The notes under the pieces were generated by a model. That model saw only the letters and a program-made list of their open reading frames with translations, was not told where the DNA came from and did not search any database. A DNA stretch of 64,000 bases, taken from contig QXJR01000009.1 in assembly GCA_020975725.1 (NCBI GenBank), positions 806,001-870,000 of the forward strand. Reading direction: 5' to 3'. Both the position numbers and the translations under genes were made by a program. Below, one piece after another: positions 33,628 through 42,510 of the stretch. Numbering within the stretch: position 1 is the first letter of the stretch; the number at the start of each line of letters is the position of its first letter. The stretch is from Picocystis sp. L7. Lineage: Eukaryota; Chlorophyta; Picocystophyceae; Picocystales; Picocystaceae.

Positions 33628-34452
33628 ATGGCTTTGACAGTAATTGCCGCATCCTTGCTTGCTTTGCAGCTGTCGTGCGAAGGGCAGCTGACGTCCAGAA
33701 GTTTTTCTCTTCAAGATCCGGAGACATGGCCAGATTGCGAGTGCGTCTCCATGGATGGACCGATCAAGTATTGCGGCAACCTTGATGCGTTGACTGAAGT
33801 GAAGCGGGAGATCATCGACCGCAAATGCGAGGACGATTGCTCGCCGGAAGCGTGTCAGAGGGCATTCTATACGATGATGCAACATCACGATGGTTGCCAG
33901 GCAGGTACCTTCGACGCCATTTATGGAGTTTTTTATCATGAAATCGAGTGGGACTGCCGCATCAGGTGCTACGAAGATCCGGCCCCAAGGACTGGCTTGG
34001 ACACATGCGAGTACGAATGTGACGATACGGGTGAGGCCAGAAATGCTGTATCGACACTCGAGGGTAGCTCATGCCCAGGTGATCCTCCCTCCCAAGAATG
34101 CAAGGATGCTTTCAAAACGTTGGAACGCTATCACCACGTGTGTCGCGGCGGTGACCGAGGATTGCTTTCCAGCTATCACAAGTTCAAAGGCGAGTACGAT
34201 CCTGCCTGCAATCCTCCCCCACGGGAGAGTCGGTCTATTGATTGTGATTCTGCGATTAACAGGGAGGCAATTCAGGGTTTCAATGGAAACGGTCCTTCCC
34301 CAGAACCCTCCACGTCCCCCAGTCCTTCTCCAGGACCACCCACGCCTTCCAATGACGCAAGAACTGTTGGGGGTGTAAGCAAATGTGCCCTCGGAGCAGT
34401 GACTTTGGCAATAACAACTATGTGTCTTGCATTTGCCACGCCTTTTGTATAG
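33628..34452 (+). CDS. Secreted Cys-rich protein with Ser/Pro linker and GPI-like tail
   Basis: A 274-aa single-exon protein. Residues 1-19 (MALTVIAASLLALQLSCEG) are a signal peptide. Two Cys-rich modules follow: ACQRAFYTMMQHHDGC continuing to HEIEWDC, and ECKDAFKTLERYHHVC continuing to GEYDPAC. A linker of Pro-Ser repeats (PSPEPSTSPSPSPGPP) and a C-terminal hydrophobic stretch (ALGAVTLAITTMCLAFATPFV) follow, the layout of a GPI-anchored wall or plasma-membrane protein. The modules resemble those of the gene at 31728. The linker DNA is nearly identical to that of the gene at 37493, although the ectodomains are unrelated. Confidence 0.78.
   Translation: MALTVIAASLLALQLSCEGQLTSRSFSLQDPETWPDCECVSMDGPIKYCGNLDALTEVKREIIDRKCEDDCSPEACQRAFYTMMQHHDGCQAGTFDAIYGVFYHEIEWDCRIRCYEDPAPRTGLDTCEYECDDTGEARNAVSTLEGSSCPGDPPSQECKDAFKTLERYHHVCRGGDRGLLSSYHKFKGEYDPACNPPPRESRSIDCDSAINREAIQGFNGNGPSPEPSTSPSPSPGPPTPSNDARTVGGVSKCALGAVTLAITTMCLAFATPFV
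34291..34374 (+). repeat. 84-bp linker segment shared with 38309-38392
   Basis: By eye, 82 of 84 bases agree with the segment in the gene at 37493. It encodes the Pro-Ser linker and the residues SNDARTVGG before the GPI-like tail. Sequence on either side is unrelated. Confidence 0.9.
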
Positions 34453-37263
34453 CGTGGGTTGAACAGTTGGTGTCTTCCACGGCCTGGTGAGATTAAGAAG
34501 GATATTTCAAGAAGAAAGTTCGTCACTGATCTTTCTTCCTCTACATGTAACAAAATTTGCCAAGTCGGCATTACGGTGTGATTCCTCCCCAAGAAGGAGC
34601 AAGGGGTACATTTTCAGGGCATATGAATCACCTGAATTATGATGGTGGGCGTGCAGTTGCAATTGGTGCCTATTGAATGTGTAGCTGCAGGCAATTTCTA
34701 CCTGTGCAAGATGATATTAAAAATCAACAGATGCATGAAGTTCCTTAGCTTCTCATTCTCACCGCATTCAGAGCATCCCTTGCCTTGAATATGCTGTCAT
34801 ATACTTAAGACTTAATCCTCTCATAGACTACGGTACACCTTCGTGGCTAGTGAATATTTGAATCCTGTCTCGATTCTGTGTGGCAATTTTTCTCTTGAAT
34901 ATGACTCTTGAGCAAAACTGTCCTTGCTTTACAACGTTCTAGCAGGTGTAGAGATTCTGTCTTTATAGGTATCATCATTTAGGCTCAATTTCGAATGGCA
35001 GGTCAACGGAATTGGGTGACAGTGTGCAAAGAGGGTCACACGCACAGGTATCACATGAATTGAAGAGGCAATCACGACTTGTGATCAGAAGCAGTTGGGT
35101 AGAAAATCTTAATGTTAAAACATTCAGCAGCTTATCACTCTATGAATCTGCAGAGGATTGATGAACGCTTGAGGGAAGTTTTTCATGCTTGGTTCAGCAC
35201 ATCAACTTGCAGCTGCATATATCATTCACACACTTTGAAGTTTCTGGTCACTCAAAAGCTGGAAGTGGTGTAACGGTGGGGAGATTTGGGCAACATAGGC
35301 ATGCAGATTTGTTACACCGTTGACACCTTATCAAAGGGATTCGGTATGAGGATCGTACCATCAGACTCTGGCAAACACGATCCGGCATTCTTTTCCAATA
35401 GCACTAAAGCATAAGCAATTCACGCATGAAGCCACCATGCCCTATGTCTTTCTTCTATAAAAGTCGCCTCGCTTACTATGAGAAGCTACCTGATTTGCAC
35501 AGGTGCCTTGGATTATTCCAATTCTGAATCATTGCACCATGACAACGTAGAAAGTACGCATACAATATCTACTTAATATGGAATTTTCAAGTTGTTATGA
35601 GCACCTCGCCCAATGAAAGACAATTGCTTCCATCTATTCAGACTTTTATGCCGAGATTAAGATGCAGTGTCTACGAATGCTGCAAAAGATGAACATCAAC
35701 AATCATGGCTTAGTTTGCGATGTAGTTGGCACAGGGACTTTGTACCCAATAGAAGGACTTTTCTAACTATTCACCACCATTGCGTACACAAACAGCGAGC
35801 CAGTTTAGGGCGGACTATAGCACTATAAAGACTTCATAACCAGTTGTTATTCACGAGCCACTTAGCACATTGCTAGGAGTTAAGTTGGAGCAATCGTGAT
35901 ACACGGAAAGGCGTAACCATGACCTGTATTTGGAGTAACTTCAAGTCAGTATGATTGTGTAGAGCAGTATAAGGTGTTCAAGAGCACGGCTGAGCATTAG
36001 GTATTTTCTTTCATTCTTGCCATTTCAAGTACCCTCTTCCATATTCAAAAATTTACAAAAGACTGTCTTGATGTCAGTGCCTGTGTGTTATCCAAACAGA
36101 GAAAGAAACGAACGACACACGCTTGGTTGATTCTGATCTTAGATTCTATGCACCAGGTGCTGGATTGATCAATAAAGCTCACGATACCGGGAATAGTGTG
36201 TAAAGGTTTGCAACGCTGCAAAGTTTGCAGAGCCCATCCATCAGTGCAGCAACACATTTACATTAAGCTCCTCAGACAAGGGATTGATACCATCTTTAAA
36301 AGGCATGTCAAAAGTAAAAATCTCAATAGACTGCAAATTTTGTTTGAGCTCCTTTCCAATGGCCTACAATCTTCTTGGCATGACTTGTCGGGACAATTGC
36401 TGGCATCATCAGCTGCACCTGTGCCATTTACAAATGAATTGATATAAATACATTGTGCTGGACAAAGGTGAAAGGCGGACTGGAAACACTGAGGAAATCC
36501 CTGCGACTAATATCATGCTTTCCAGAATACACTCCGTTGCTGTGTTCAAATGAGCTAATTATGCCCAAGTCCAAGAAAAGAGGTGCAATCAAGGCTTTGC
36601 TTAGGGCCAATGGCCCACATAGTATGACTATTCAAATCGCTTTGTTGCTACATACAATCTACCTCACAGAATTAATCCATGCTGGCCAGCAAGAAAGATT
36701 TACTTGGACTGAAAACTAATTTTAAGACCAGCACTGGCGTCTGAGCCTGTCATAACACACACAATAGGATTTGAGGTACTGTGTAAAAGAATGGTGTTTA
36801 TATACTTCCAATCAACAGTTCAGAACTTGTGTCACAAGGGAATCAATGGCATAAGACCATGGTCAAAAGAGAAGAGTTGCCAAGTCGCGCTGGTGATGTA
36901 TGGGTACAAAGCTTTCAATTGAGACGTCCATATTCTTGTAGATTCCGGCAAAGTATTTTACCATCATCCCGGCAGAAAGAACTTGCACAATGTTCCGGAG
37001 CACCCTCTATGCAATGTAGGTTTGCTTGTGTGAGGGCAGTTTTCCCACCTCGTGTTCATTTCCTGTTTCGCAAAGTCGATCGAACCCAGTATGCGATTGT
37101 TGACTCGTTATTAATGCTTCGTAAAAGCGGACTGAGATGAATCTCGACTCGTTTGGCCCGATGTGAATTTCAAGATATTCTCGAACCCCTGCCGATACTT
37201 GGTGGACAGTTGGACAATACCACACCAGCAGAAGGGACCATGCGTCGGGAGTGTCGGCTTCAC

Positions 37264-37288
37264 GACCCTGAGTGGGACAGTCAGGGTC
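37264..37288. promoter_or_regulatory. Inverted repeat GACCCTGA/TCAGGGTC
   Basis: GACCCTGA at 37264-37271 and its exact complement TCAGGGTC at 37281-37288 with a 9-bp spacer, about 205-230 bp before the start codon at 37493. Confidence 0.35.
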
Positions 37289-37344
37289 AAGGGCAGTTTC
37301 ATGGAATCATCGAAGTGGGGTCGGTGCCAGACTGTCCGTACAAT

Positions 37345-37383
37345 ATGTCGACACCATGCGGGCATTCGGGTAGGTGTCGACAT
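37345..37383. promoter_or_regulatory. Inverted repeat ATGTCGACACC/GGTGTCGACAT
   Basis: Two perfect 11-bp inverted copies (37345-37355 and 37373-37383) separated by 17 bp, about 110-150 bp before the start codon. Each contains TGTCGACA, the word also paired before the gene at 33628, which suggests a shared regulator. Confidence 0.4.
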
Positions 37384-37492
37384 CTGAAACGGCTGACCCT
37401 GGATATGAGGGCGACATGGAACACAGAAGGCATCAGAAGTGTGAGCAGGCTGTTGCCTCAGCGGGTCGACCTTGGATTGGCCTGCGGCTCAA

Positions 37493-38452
37493 ATGGCCAG
37501 GATGCTTTTGAAGATCTCTAATTTTGCACTGTTGCTTCTTGTTCTGCTGCATGCGAACGTTCCTGTCCACGGCAACATCGAAGTTTTCAAGATCAAGGAT
37601 CGAAATACTGGAAGAAATGTCGTCGCGGAATTGAAGGATGGTGTATGGGAAGGTGAATTGAACATCGTTCCATTGCATGGCCGTCGATCCTCTTTGATGG
37701 CAGAAGTAAGATGCAATGGAGTAGATGCCAATTTTGACAGGGATCTTGTCCCCATTCAAAGCCTGAATGTGACGATTGCTTCTTCCGAGGACCCACCAAT
37801 ACTTACAACTGGCTTATTCCAAGATCACGTTCATCTTTACGCAGAACGAGCCGGCACAGCAAAGGTGGCATTTAGTTGGGAAAGTCCAGCTGGAAGTGAT
37901 TCCCCACAGTGTACTACCCCCCCAATCGATGTTCGCGTCCCCAATGTGGAAACATTCGAAATTCTGGACCGTGGCCAGGATCGCAAAAAAATTGCGTACG
38001 CACACGGAGACCATTGGCACTATTCTGATGGCCCCCCCGAGGTTGGCTCAGGAAGTGCTAGGGGGTCATACAGTGCGAATGTCAAGTGTGACGGCAAGGA
38101 ACCCGACTACGGTGCTGGTGACTCTCTGCATGTGGAACTTGGAAATGGCCAACCTGAATTTGTCGAGACTGAATCGCATGGCGATCATGTTCACATCAGA
38201 GCTACAGATAATGGACAGACTAAGGTTGTTTTCTCATGGATGCATAATGACCGTGTTGAATGTTCTGTTCCTGAAATGACCATCAATGCGAGGATGGGAG
38301 ACGTAAATGGTCCTTCCCCAGAACCATCCCCGTCCCCCAGTCCTTCTCCAGGACCACCCACGCCTTCCAATGACGCAAGAACTGTTGGGGGTTTGGCCAC
38401 GTTTCTGATCTTGCAGGTGGTCGCAGTGACATGGATACTGAGCTTGGTTTGA
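37493..38452 (+). CDS. GPI-type surface protein with two tandem HGDHxH domains
   Basis: A 319-aa single-exon protein. Residues about 1-28 (FALLLLVLLHANVPVHG at the end) are a signal peptide. Two tandem domains of about 120 residues follow. Each starts with a phrase like FKIKDRNTGR or FEILDRGQDR, contains two Cys, and ends with a block like DHVHLYAERAGTAKVAFSW or DHVHIRATDNGQTKVVFSW. The second domain has AHGDHWHY and SHGDHVH, the HxxHxH arrangement of bacterial zinc-binding histidine-triad (Pht-type) proteins, so metal binding is plausible. A Pro-Ser linker and a hydrophobic tail (ATFLILQVVAVTWILSLV) complete a GPI-anchor layout. The start at 37493 is the first ATG before the signal peptide. 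Confidence 0.75.
   Translation: MARMLLKISNFALLLLVLLHANVPVHGNIEVFKIKDRNTGRNVVAELKDGVWEGELNIVPLHGRRSSLMAEVRCNGVDANFDRDLVPIQSLNVTIASSEDPPILTTGLFQDHVHLYAERAGTAKVAFSWESPAGSDSPQCTTPPIDVRVPNVETFEILDRGQDRKKIAYAHGDHWHYSDGPPEVGSGSARGSYSANVKCDGKEPDYGAGDSLHVELGNGQPEFVETESHGDHVHIRATDNGQTKVVFSWMHNDRVECSVPEMTINARMGDVNGPSPEPSPSPSPSPGPPTPSNDARTVGGLATFLILQVVAVTWILSLV
38309..38392 (+). repeat. 84-bp linker segment shared with 34291-34374
   Basis: Second copy of the Pro-Ser linker segment, in the same reading phase, with two mismatches to the first. It marks recent gene conversion or module transfer between two neighbouring genes. Confidence 0.9.
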
Positions 38453-39669
38453 GAACAGACATCAATCAATGGAACATGGGTTTATGGTAACTCAAGTTGG
38501 CTGTTTTCCATACTACCTCTTCCGATATTGTAATTTTCCTTCTACTTAGATGGTGATTGCCTGATTTCCCTTTGTCATCTTAAGTGACATACCTTCCATA
38601 GTGCTGAGATACAGCGTAGCTACTTATGGGTGTGGATGTTCCCATCTACGCGTCGACCCCAAAAGTTCGGCTAGCTCTTCCATAGAGTCGCAACTCGATT
38701 GCGACATTTGCAAGTGTGACTGTCATGTAAAATGGTTTAGCTGTAAGTAGTAATTTAGTACCTCCATTTGTTGGTGTGCGTGCTTCGCAACAAATAACTT
38801 TGTGATTGTTTGAGTTGGAAGTTTGCATGCTAATTGCTCGTGATGCTTGAAAAAACTATCTATATAACCATGTTGATACGTCAATGCACGACATGACAAT
38901 GAGTACAGCATGCAAACTCGGTAGCATGCACATTAGGATCTTGTCCACCTAGGAGCGAAGGATGATAGTACTTTGTCCGTGCTAGGCAATTTCCTATTGG
39001 TGAAAGAACCATCATGTCACGAAGAGGACTCAACCAATCCGCATTAGTCTTTGAATGGTGATGTGAACCTTTCCGTTAAAGTACAAATTGTGCCTCCTAG
39101 TCATAGGTTGCTTAGCAATTATTTGTGTGCATATCTATCCTTCACTTTCGTGACACTAGTATTGTAGAGCGTCCGTGGAGACATTGCCGGTTCACACACG
39201 TTTTGGGTCACAACGAGGCCAAGATGCAAGGAAAGAAGTTGGGAACCGCTTTCAAGGGCACGTTTGTGGAGCGTCAGCCATCTGGGAAGGCTCCTGCTAA
39301 CTGGCGCGAGTCTCGGCGATGTTGGGAAGCCGCAATAAGCCCGTGCTTGGTGGAGGCATGCACTCGAGAAGTCGTCAAGGCAAAAGTCTATATTCAAGTC
39401 AAGTGAGGGGGCCTCTAGAGGGCCCCAAGCCGATAGCGGTTCAGGGTGGTACCTTTATCTCCATGGGGCGCCTGGTGGTCACGTGGCCCTGTCGCCCTCA
39501 TCGGACGCTTGCACGGCAGGCAAGCACGTGACCTAGATCCCCAGGGTGCTTCCCCACCCTTCGATCGAGCTCGGGAGATTCGGGGGGATACGGTCCACCC
39601 TTCTGCCCGAGTCCCCTAGAATTGCCTCGAACTAAGCATGGGAAGACTTCTGCAAATCGGGTCAACCCG
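38453..39669. other. Interval between the surface-protein genes and the transposon nest
   Basis: 3' UTR, then about 1 kb without a recognised gene. From about 39.4 kb the sequence becomes GC-rich, with GGGGCCTCTAGAGGGCCCC near 39407-39425. Confidence 0.4.
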
Positions 39670-39695
39670 GATTTTGGTGCAACTGGTTTCGGGTG

Positions 39696-40376
39696 ATGAT
39701 GTTCCCCTTCTTTCCGAGGGCCCGTGGGCTTCCGATCCCGGACCAACTGGAATGGAGCAACAGGGACGTCCTCTGTGGCACTTGTCGAAATATCGATTGT
39801 TCGGGGACTGGCGGGAAGGTCGGGTGGGCAGGGACGACCGTCGGCCAATGCGCCGATGGCGATGATGCATGTTCCAATGCCGGGGATCCAGAGAGGAATG
39901 CGCACAAAATTGGTGCGAACACGTCCACGCAAAACCGGGGTCGGACGTGGACGCTAGCGCACCAGAAGGCGCTCCTCCGTACCGTCCTGGACGAGGAATG
40001 CTGCTTCTTCGAGAAGGTCTCGAATGTGGAGAAGAATAGCGCGTGGAAGTTGCTGTTGGAACGGATGCGAGGATCCTACCCGGACCTCTTCGGCGGTTGG
40101 ATATTGCATCGAAATGTGGTGCAGAGGAGATTGATGGATATTATCCGCCTACACCGCGAGAACGAGCAGGAAGCGTTGCGAGCGACTAGTCGCGGAGGAG
40201 GGAGAGCGGACGAGGAATTCGCCCAACTGTATGAGGTTAGCGAAAAGATGGAGGAGGCGAAGGCGAGGATAGGAGCGGAGGCCAGCCAGAAAAATCTGGC
40301 TCGCGAGGAGAAGGAGCGACTTGGCGAACTCCTGCGGGAGCACAAGTTGCAACGCGCCGGGAAGCGAAAGCGATGA
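39696..40376 (+). CDS. Accessory Myb/SANT-like protein of the Harbinger-like transposon
   Basis: A 226-aa frame starting 26 bp inside the presumed left end of the transposon. Residues about 87-150 (RTWTLAHQKALLRTVLDEE, then SAWKLLLERM) look like a SANT-type helical DNA-binding domain. A highly charged coiled-coil region (about 165-225, e.g. EEAKARIGAEASQKNLAREE) ends in KRKR. Harbinger elements usually carry such a protein beside the transposase. The true start is uncertain. Protein-like sequence also resumes beyond the retroelement at 48243-48504, so this gene or a neighbour was interrupted. Confidence 0.5.
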   Translation: MMFPFFPRARGLPIPDQLEWSNRDVLCGTCRNIDCSGTGGKVGWAGTTVGQCADGDDACSNAGDPERNAHKIGANTSTQNRGRTWTLAHQKALLRTVLDEECCFFEKVSNVEKNSAWKLLLERMRGSYPDLFGGWILHRNVVQRRLMDIIRLHRENEQEALRATSRGGGRADEEFAQLYEVSEKMEEAKARIGAEASQKNLAREEKERLGELLREHKLQRAGKRKR

Positions 40377-40481
40377 ACGTCGCCTACCAGCAAGTCACCG
40401 GACGAGGCTGATGGACGTGGGGGTGGGCGACGTCGTCGCTCTTCCGCGACGAGAGAACGAGAAACACGGGTTACTTGCTTC

Positions 40482-41207
40482 TGTTACGCAAGGTCACCCT
40501 ACCCCCATCGAGGGTAGCTCCAATTCAAAGGATAGACAGTAACAATTGCAGTGAAAAGTGGGGAGAGGCCTTCCCTTAGTGAGGACTGACCCGGCTCTGA
40601 GCCCAATACTCTCGACGGGACGGGAAGTCCCCCCAATCAAGACTGGGACTGAATGGACCAGCTTCAGGAACCCGGGTTCACCCCCCTTACTAATTGGGAA
40701 ACAGACCCGGGCTCAGTCGGGGCGAATCCCCCCCAAGTGGATCGAACGGTGGAATACCCTGGTGACCGGATAGGGTCGGCAACTACACAGCCCGAGGACC
40801 GTCCGATGGGGACGCGGGGGCCCACGTGGGCCCCCAACTACCTGTTGAGCGGATAAGGAGGGCAGTTTCCACCACTCGTTCTCCACGAGAGATCGAAAGA
40901 AGAAGGGGAGCAACCCACTTGCTAGAAGAGAACTTTGCTTGAGCCAGCAACCGGCTGTCCCCTTTCCCTCGTGAGCTTGGTGCGCCATTCTCTTCGGTCG
41001 CCAACTGCTCCGGACGACCAGCAAGAAGCTCTCCTACGACCCCAACCGAGAGGAACTCCTCACTTGAAAAGGAAAGCGAGAGAAGACCGGGAACTAGGGA
41101 CCTCCCAAGGCGCTCTACGACCCTTTTTCCTCCAACAACCGGACAAGGACAAGGTGCACAGGGAGAAAACGTGTGTGAAAAGTGTCCCTCACGGACGCTT
41201 GGTAACA
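40482..41207 (+). repeat. 5' LTR of the methyltransferase-bearing element
   Basis: 726 bp, TG...CA with TGTTAC/GTAACA termini. Repeated at 47517-48242 with an offset of exactly 7035 bp and no difference seen by eye. Confidence 0.95.
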
Positions 41208-41253
41208 CTGTCGAAGCCTAAGCTCCAGGTGTACTCTTTGAACGACCCGTAAC

Positions 41254-42510
41254 ATGGAGGAAGGTGACCCTGCCACCCGTATGGGTACACTTCGGAGGGA
41301 GCTTGAACAAGAAAAAGACCGAAGAAACGCTCTTGAAGTCCAGGTGGCTGAGCTCCAGCAACTCCTTGAAGAACTTCAAGCAACGAAGGCGAATGAAGCT
41401 GAGGATGGTGACGAAGAACCTCTTGGCGAGGAGGTACCCCAAGAAGACACGAGCATGGAAGAAGAGGGTGTTGTCATCCCATCAGAGAGAGAGGGCTTGC
41501 CACACCTCATTAGTGTATATGGCACAGCCTTACAAGACTCAAAAAATATATCCAAGGTGTCGTTGGAGAAGCCCGACAAGTTTACGGGCCTAGAGCTAGA
41601 GGACAGCCCCTACGCCCTCATGTATTGGTACCGAGACGTTCTTTGCTGGTGCCAAGCCTACGCCTTTAATAGGCCAATGGAACAACTGGTTCTTGCTATT
41701 AATCAAGCCTTGGCAGGTACCGCAAAGGCAATGGTGCAGAATCTGATAATGCGAGACCCAAGCGCGCTCTCGTCAGTGGAAGACCTGTATCGGTACTTGC
41801 GTCGAACCTTTCAAAACCAAGACCCCGGGCCGGAAGCGTGGCGGGAATTCCATACCACCCGAATGAAGCGAACAGAAAATGTCTTGCAATTTCTCAACAG
41901 ATTGGTGCAGTTGAGCTTTGTCGTTAACGCGAGCAGCTCACCTGTGTGTCGAACGCTTACAGAAAATGACATATCCGCTCGTCTTCAGCATGGTCTTCCA
42001 GGACATTTGCAAAGCGCTCTGTACAAACACCTGGACCATCTGATTGAAGTGGACAAAGCTCCTGACATGGAGCCTGGAAGTCTCGCCGCAATCATTTTCA
42101 AACTGGAGCGTGAGATAAACGAGCATGCGAAGAAGGACACTCGGCAACCAGTGAACAATTGGAAACCGCGTTCTACAGGTGGGCCCTTCAACCGAACATC
42201 GCGCTACCCAGCCTCGCAGTCACCAGCAGCAATGGCAGCTGCTCTACCTACAGCAAGGCCCAGCAATAGTGCTAAGGAGAGCTCTCCAGCAACACGGCAA
42301 CGCAAACGATTTGATGACCTGGATGAAAACCAGAAGACTTCCATCATCAGAGTGCAAACTCAGTTAGCGAACAAGCCCTTGGGTGCGAAGTTGACACAGG
42401 AAGAGCGAGACCTCTGCCTGTCACATGCCTTATGCTTGCGCTGCCGCCGATATGGTCACGACCAGGCGGCCTGCAAGATGGCATCTGTGATGGGTGCCCC
42501 AAAAAACTAG
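41254..42510 (+). CDS. Gag of the Ty3/gypsy element
   Basis: A 418-aa frame. It begins with a coiled-coil ([18 protein letters not shown]), has a central gag/capsid-like region (e.g. [20 protein letters not shown]), and ends with a zinc-knuckle-like block ([14 protein letters not shown]). It overlaps the pol frame by 79 nt in a different frame, as in gypsy elements that use programmed frameshifting. Confidence 0.85.
   Translation: MEEGDPATRMGTLRRELEQEKDRRNALEVQVAELQQLLEELQATKANEAEDGDEEPLGEEVPQEDTSMEEEGVVIPSEREGLPHLISVYGTALQDSKNISKVSLEKPDKFTGLELEDSPYALMYWYRDVLCWCQAYAFNRPMEQLVLAINQALAGTAKAMVQNLIMRDPSALSSVEDLYRYLRRTFQNQDPGPEAWREFHTTRMKRTENVLQFLNRLVQLSFVVNASSSPVCRTLTENDISARLQHGLPGHLQSALYKHLDHLIEVDKAPDMEPGSLAAIIFKLEREINEHAKKDTRQPVNNWKPRSTGGPFNRTSRYPASQSPAAMAAALPTARPSNSAKESSPATRQRKRFDDLDENQKTSIIRVQTQLANKPLGAKLTQEERDLCLSHALCLRCRRYGHDQAACKMASVMGAPKN

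Larger units (their letters stand above)
34453..37492. other. 3 kb AT-richer stretch without a recognised gene
   Basis: Clearly lower GC than the left part of the window. Open frames are short and unlike known proteins. I see no tandem array, tRNA or transposon. The last 250 bp carry inverted repeats and are probably the promoter of the gene at 37493. Confidence 0.45.
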
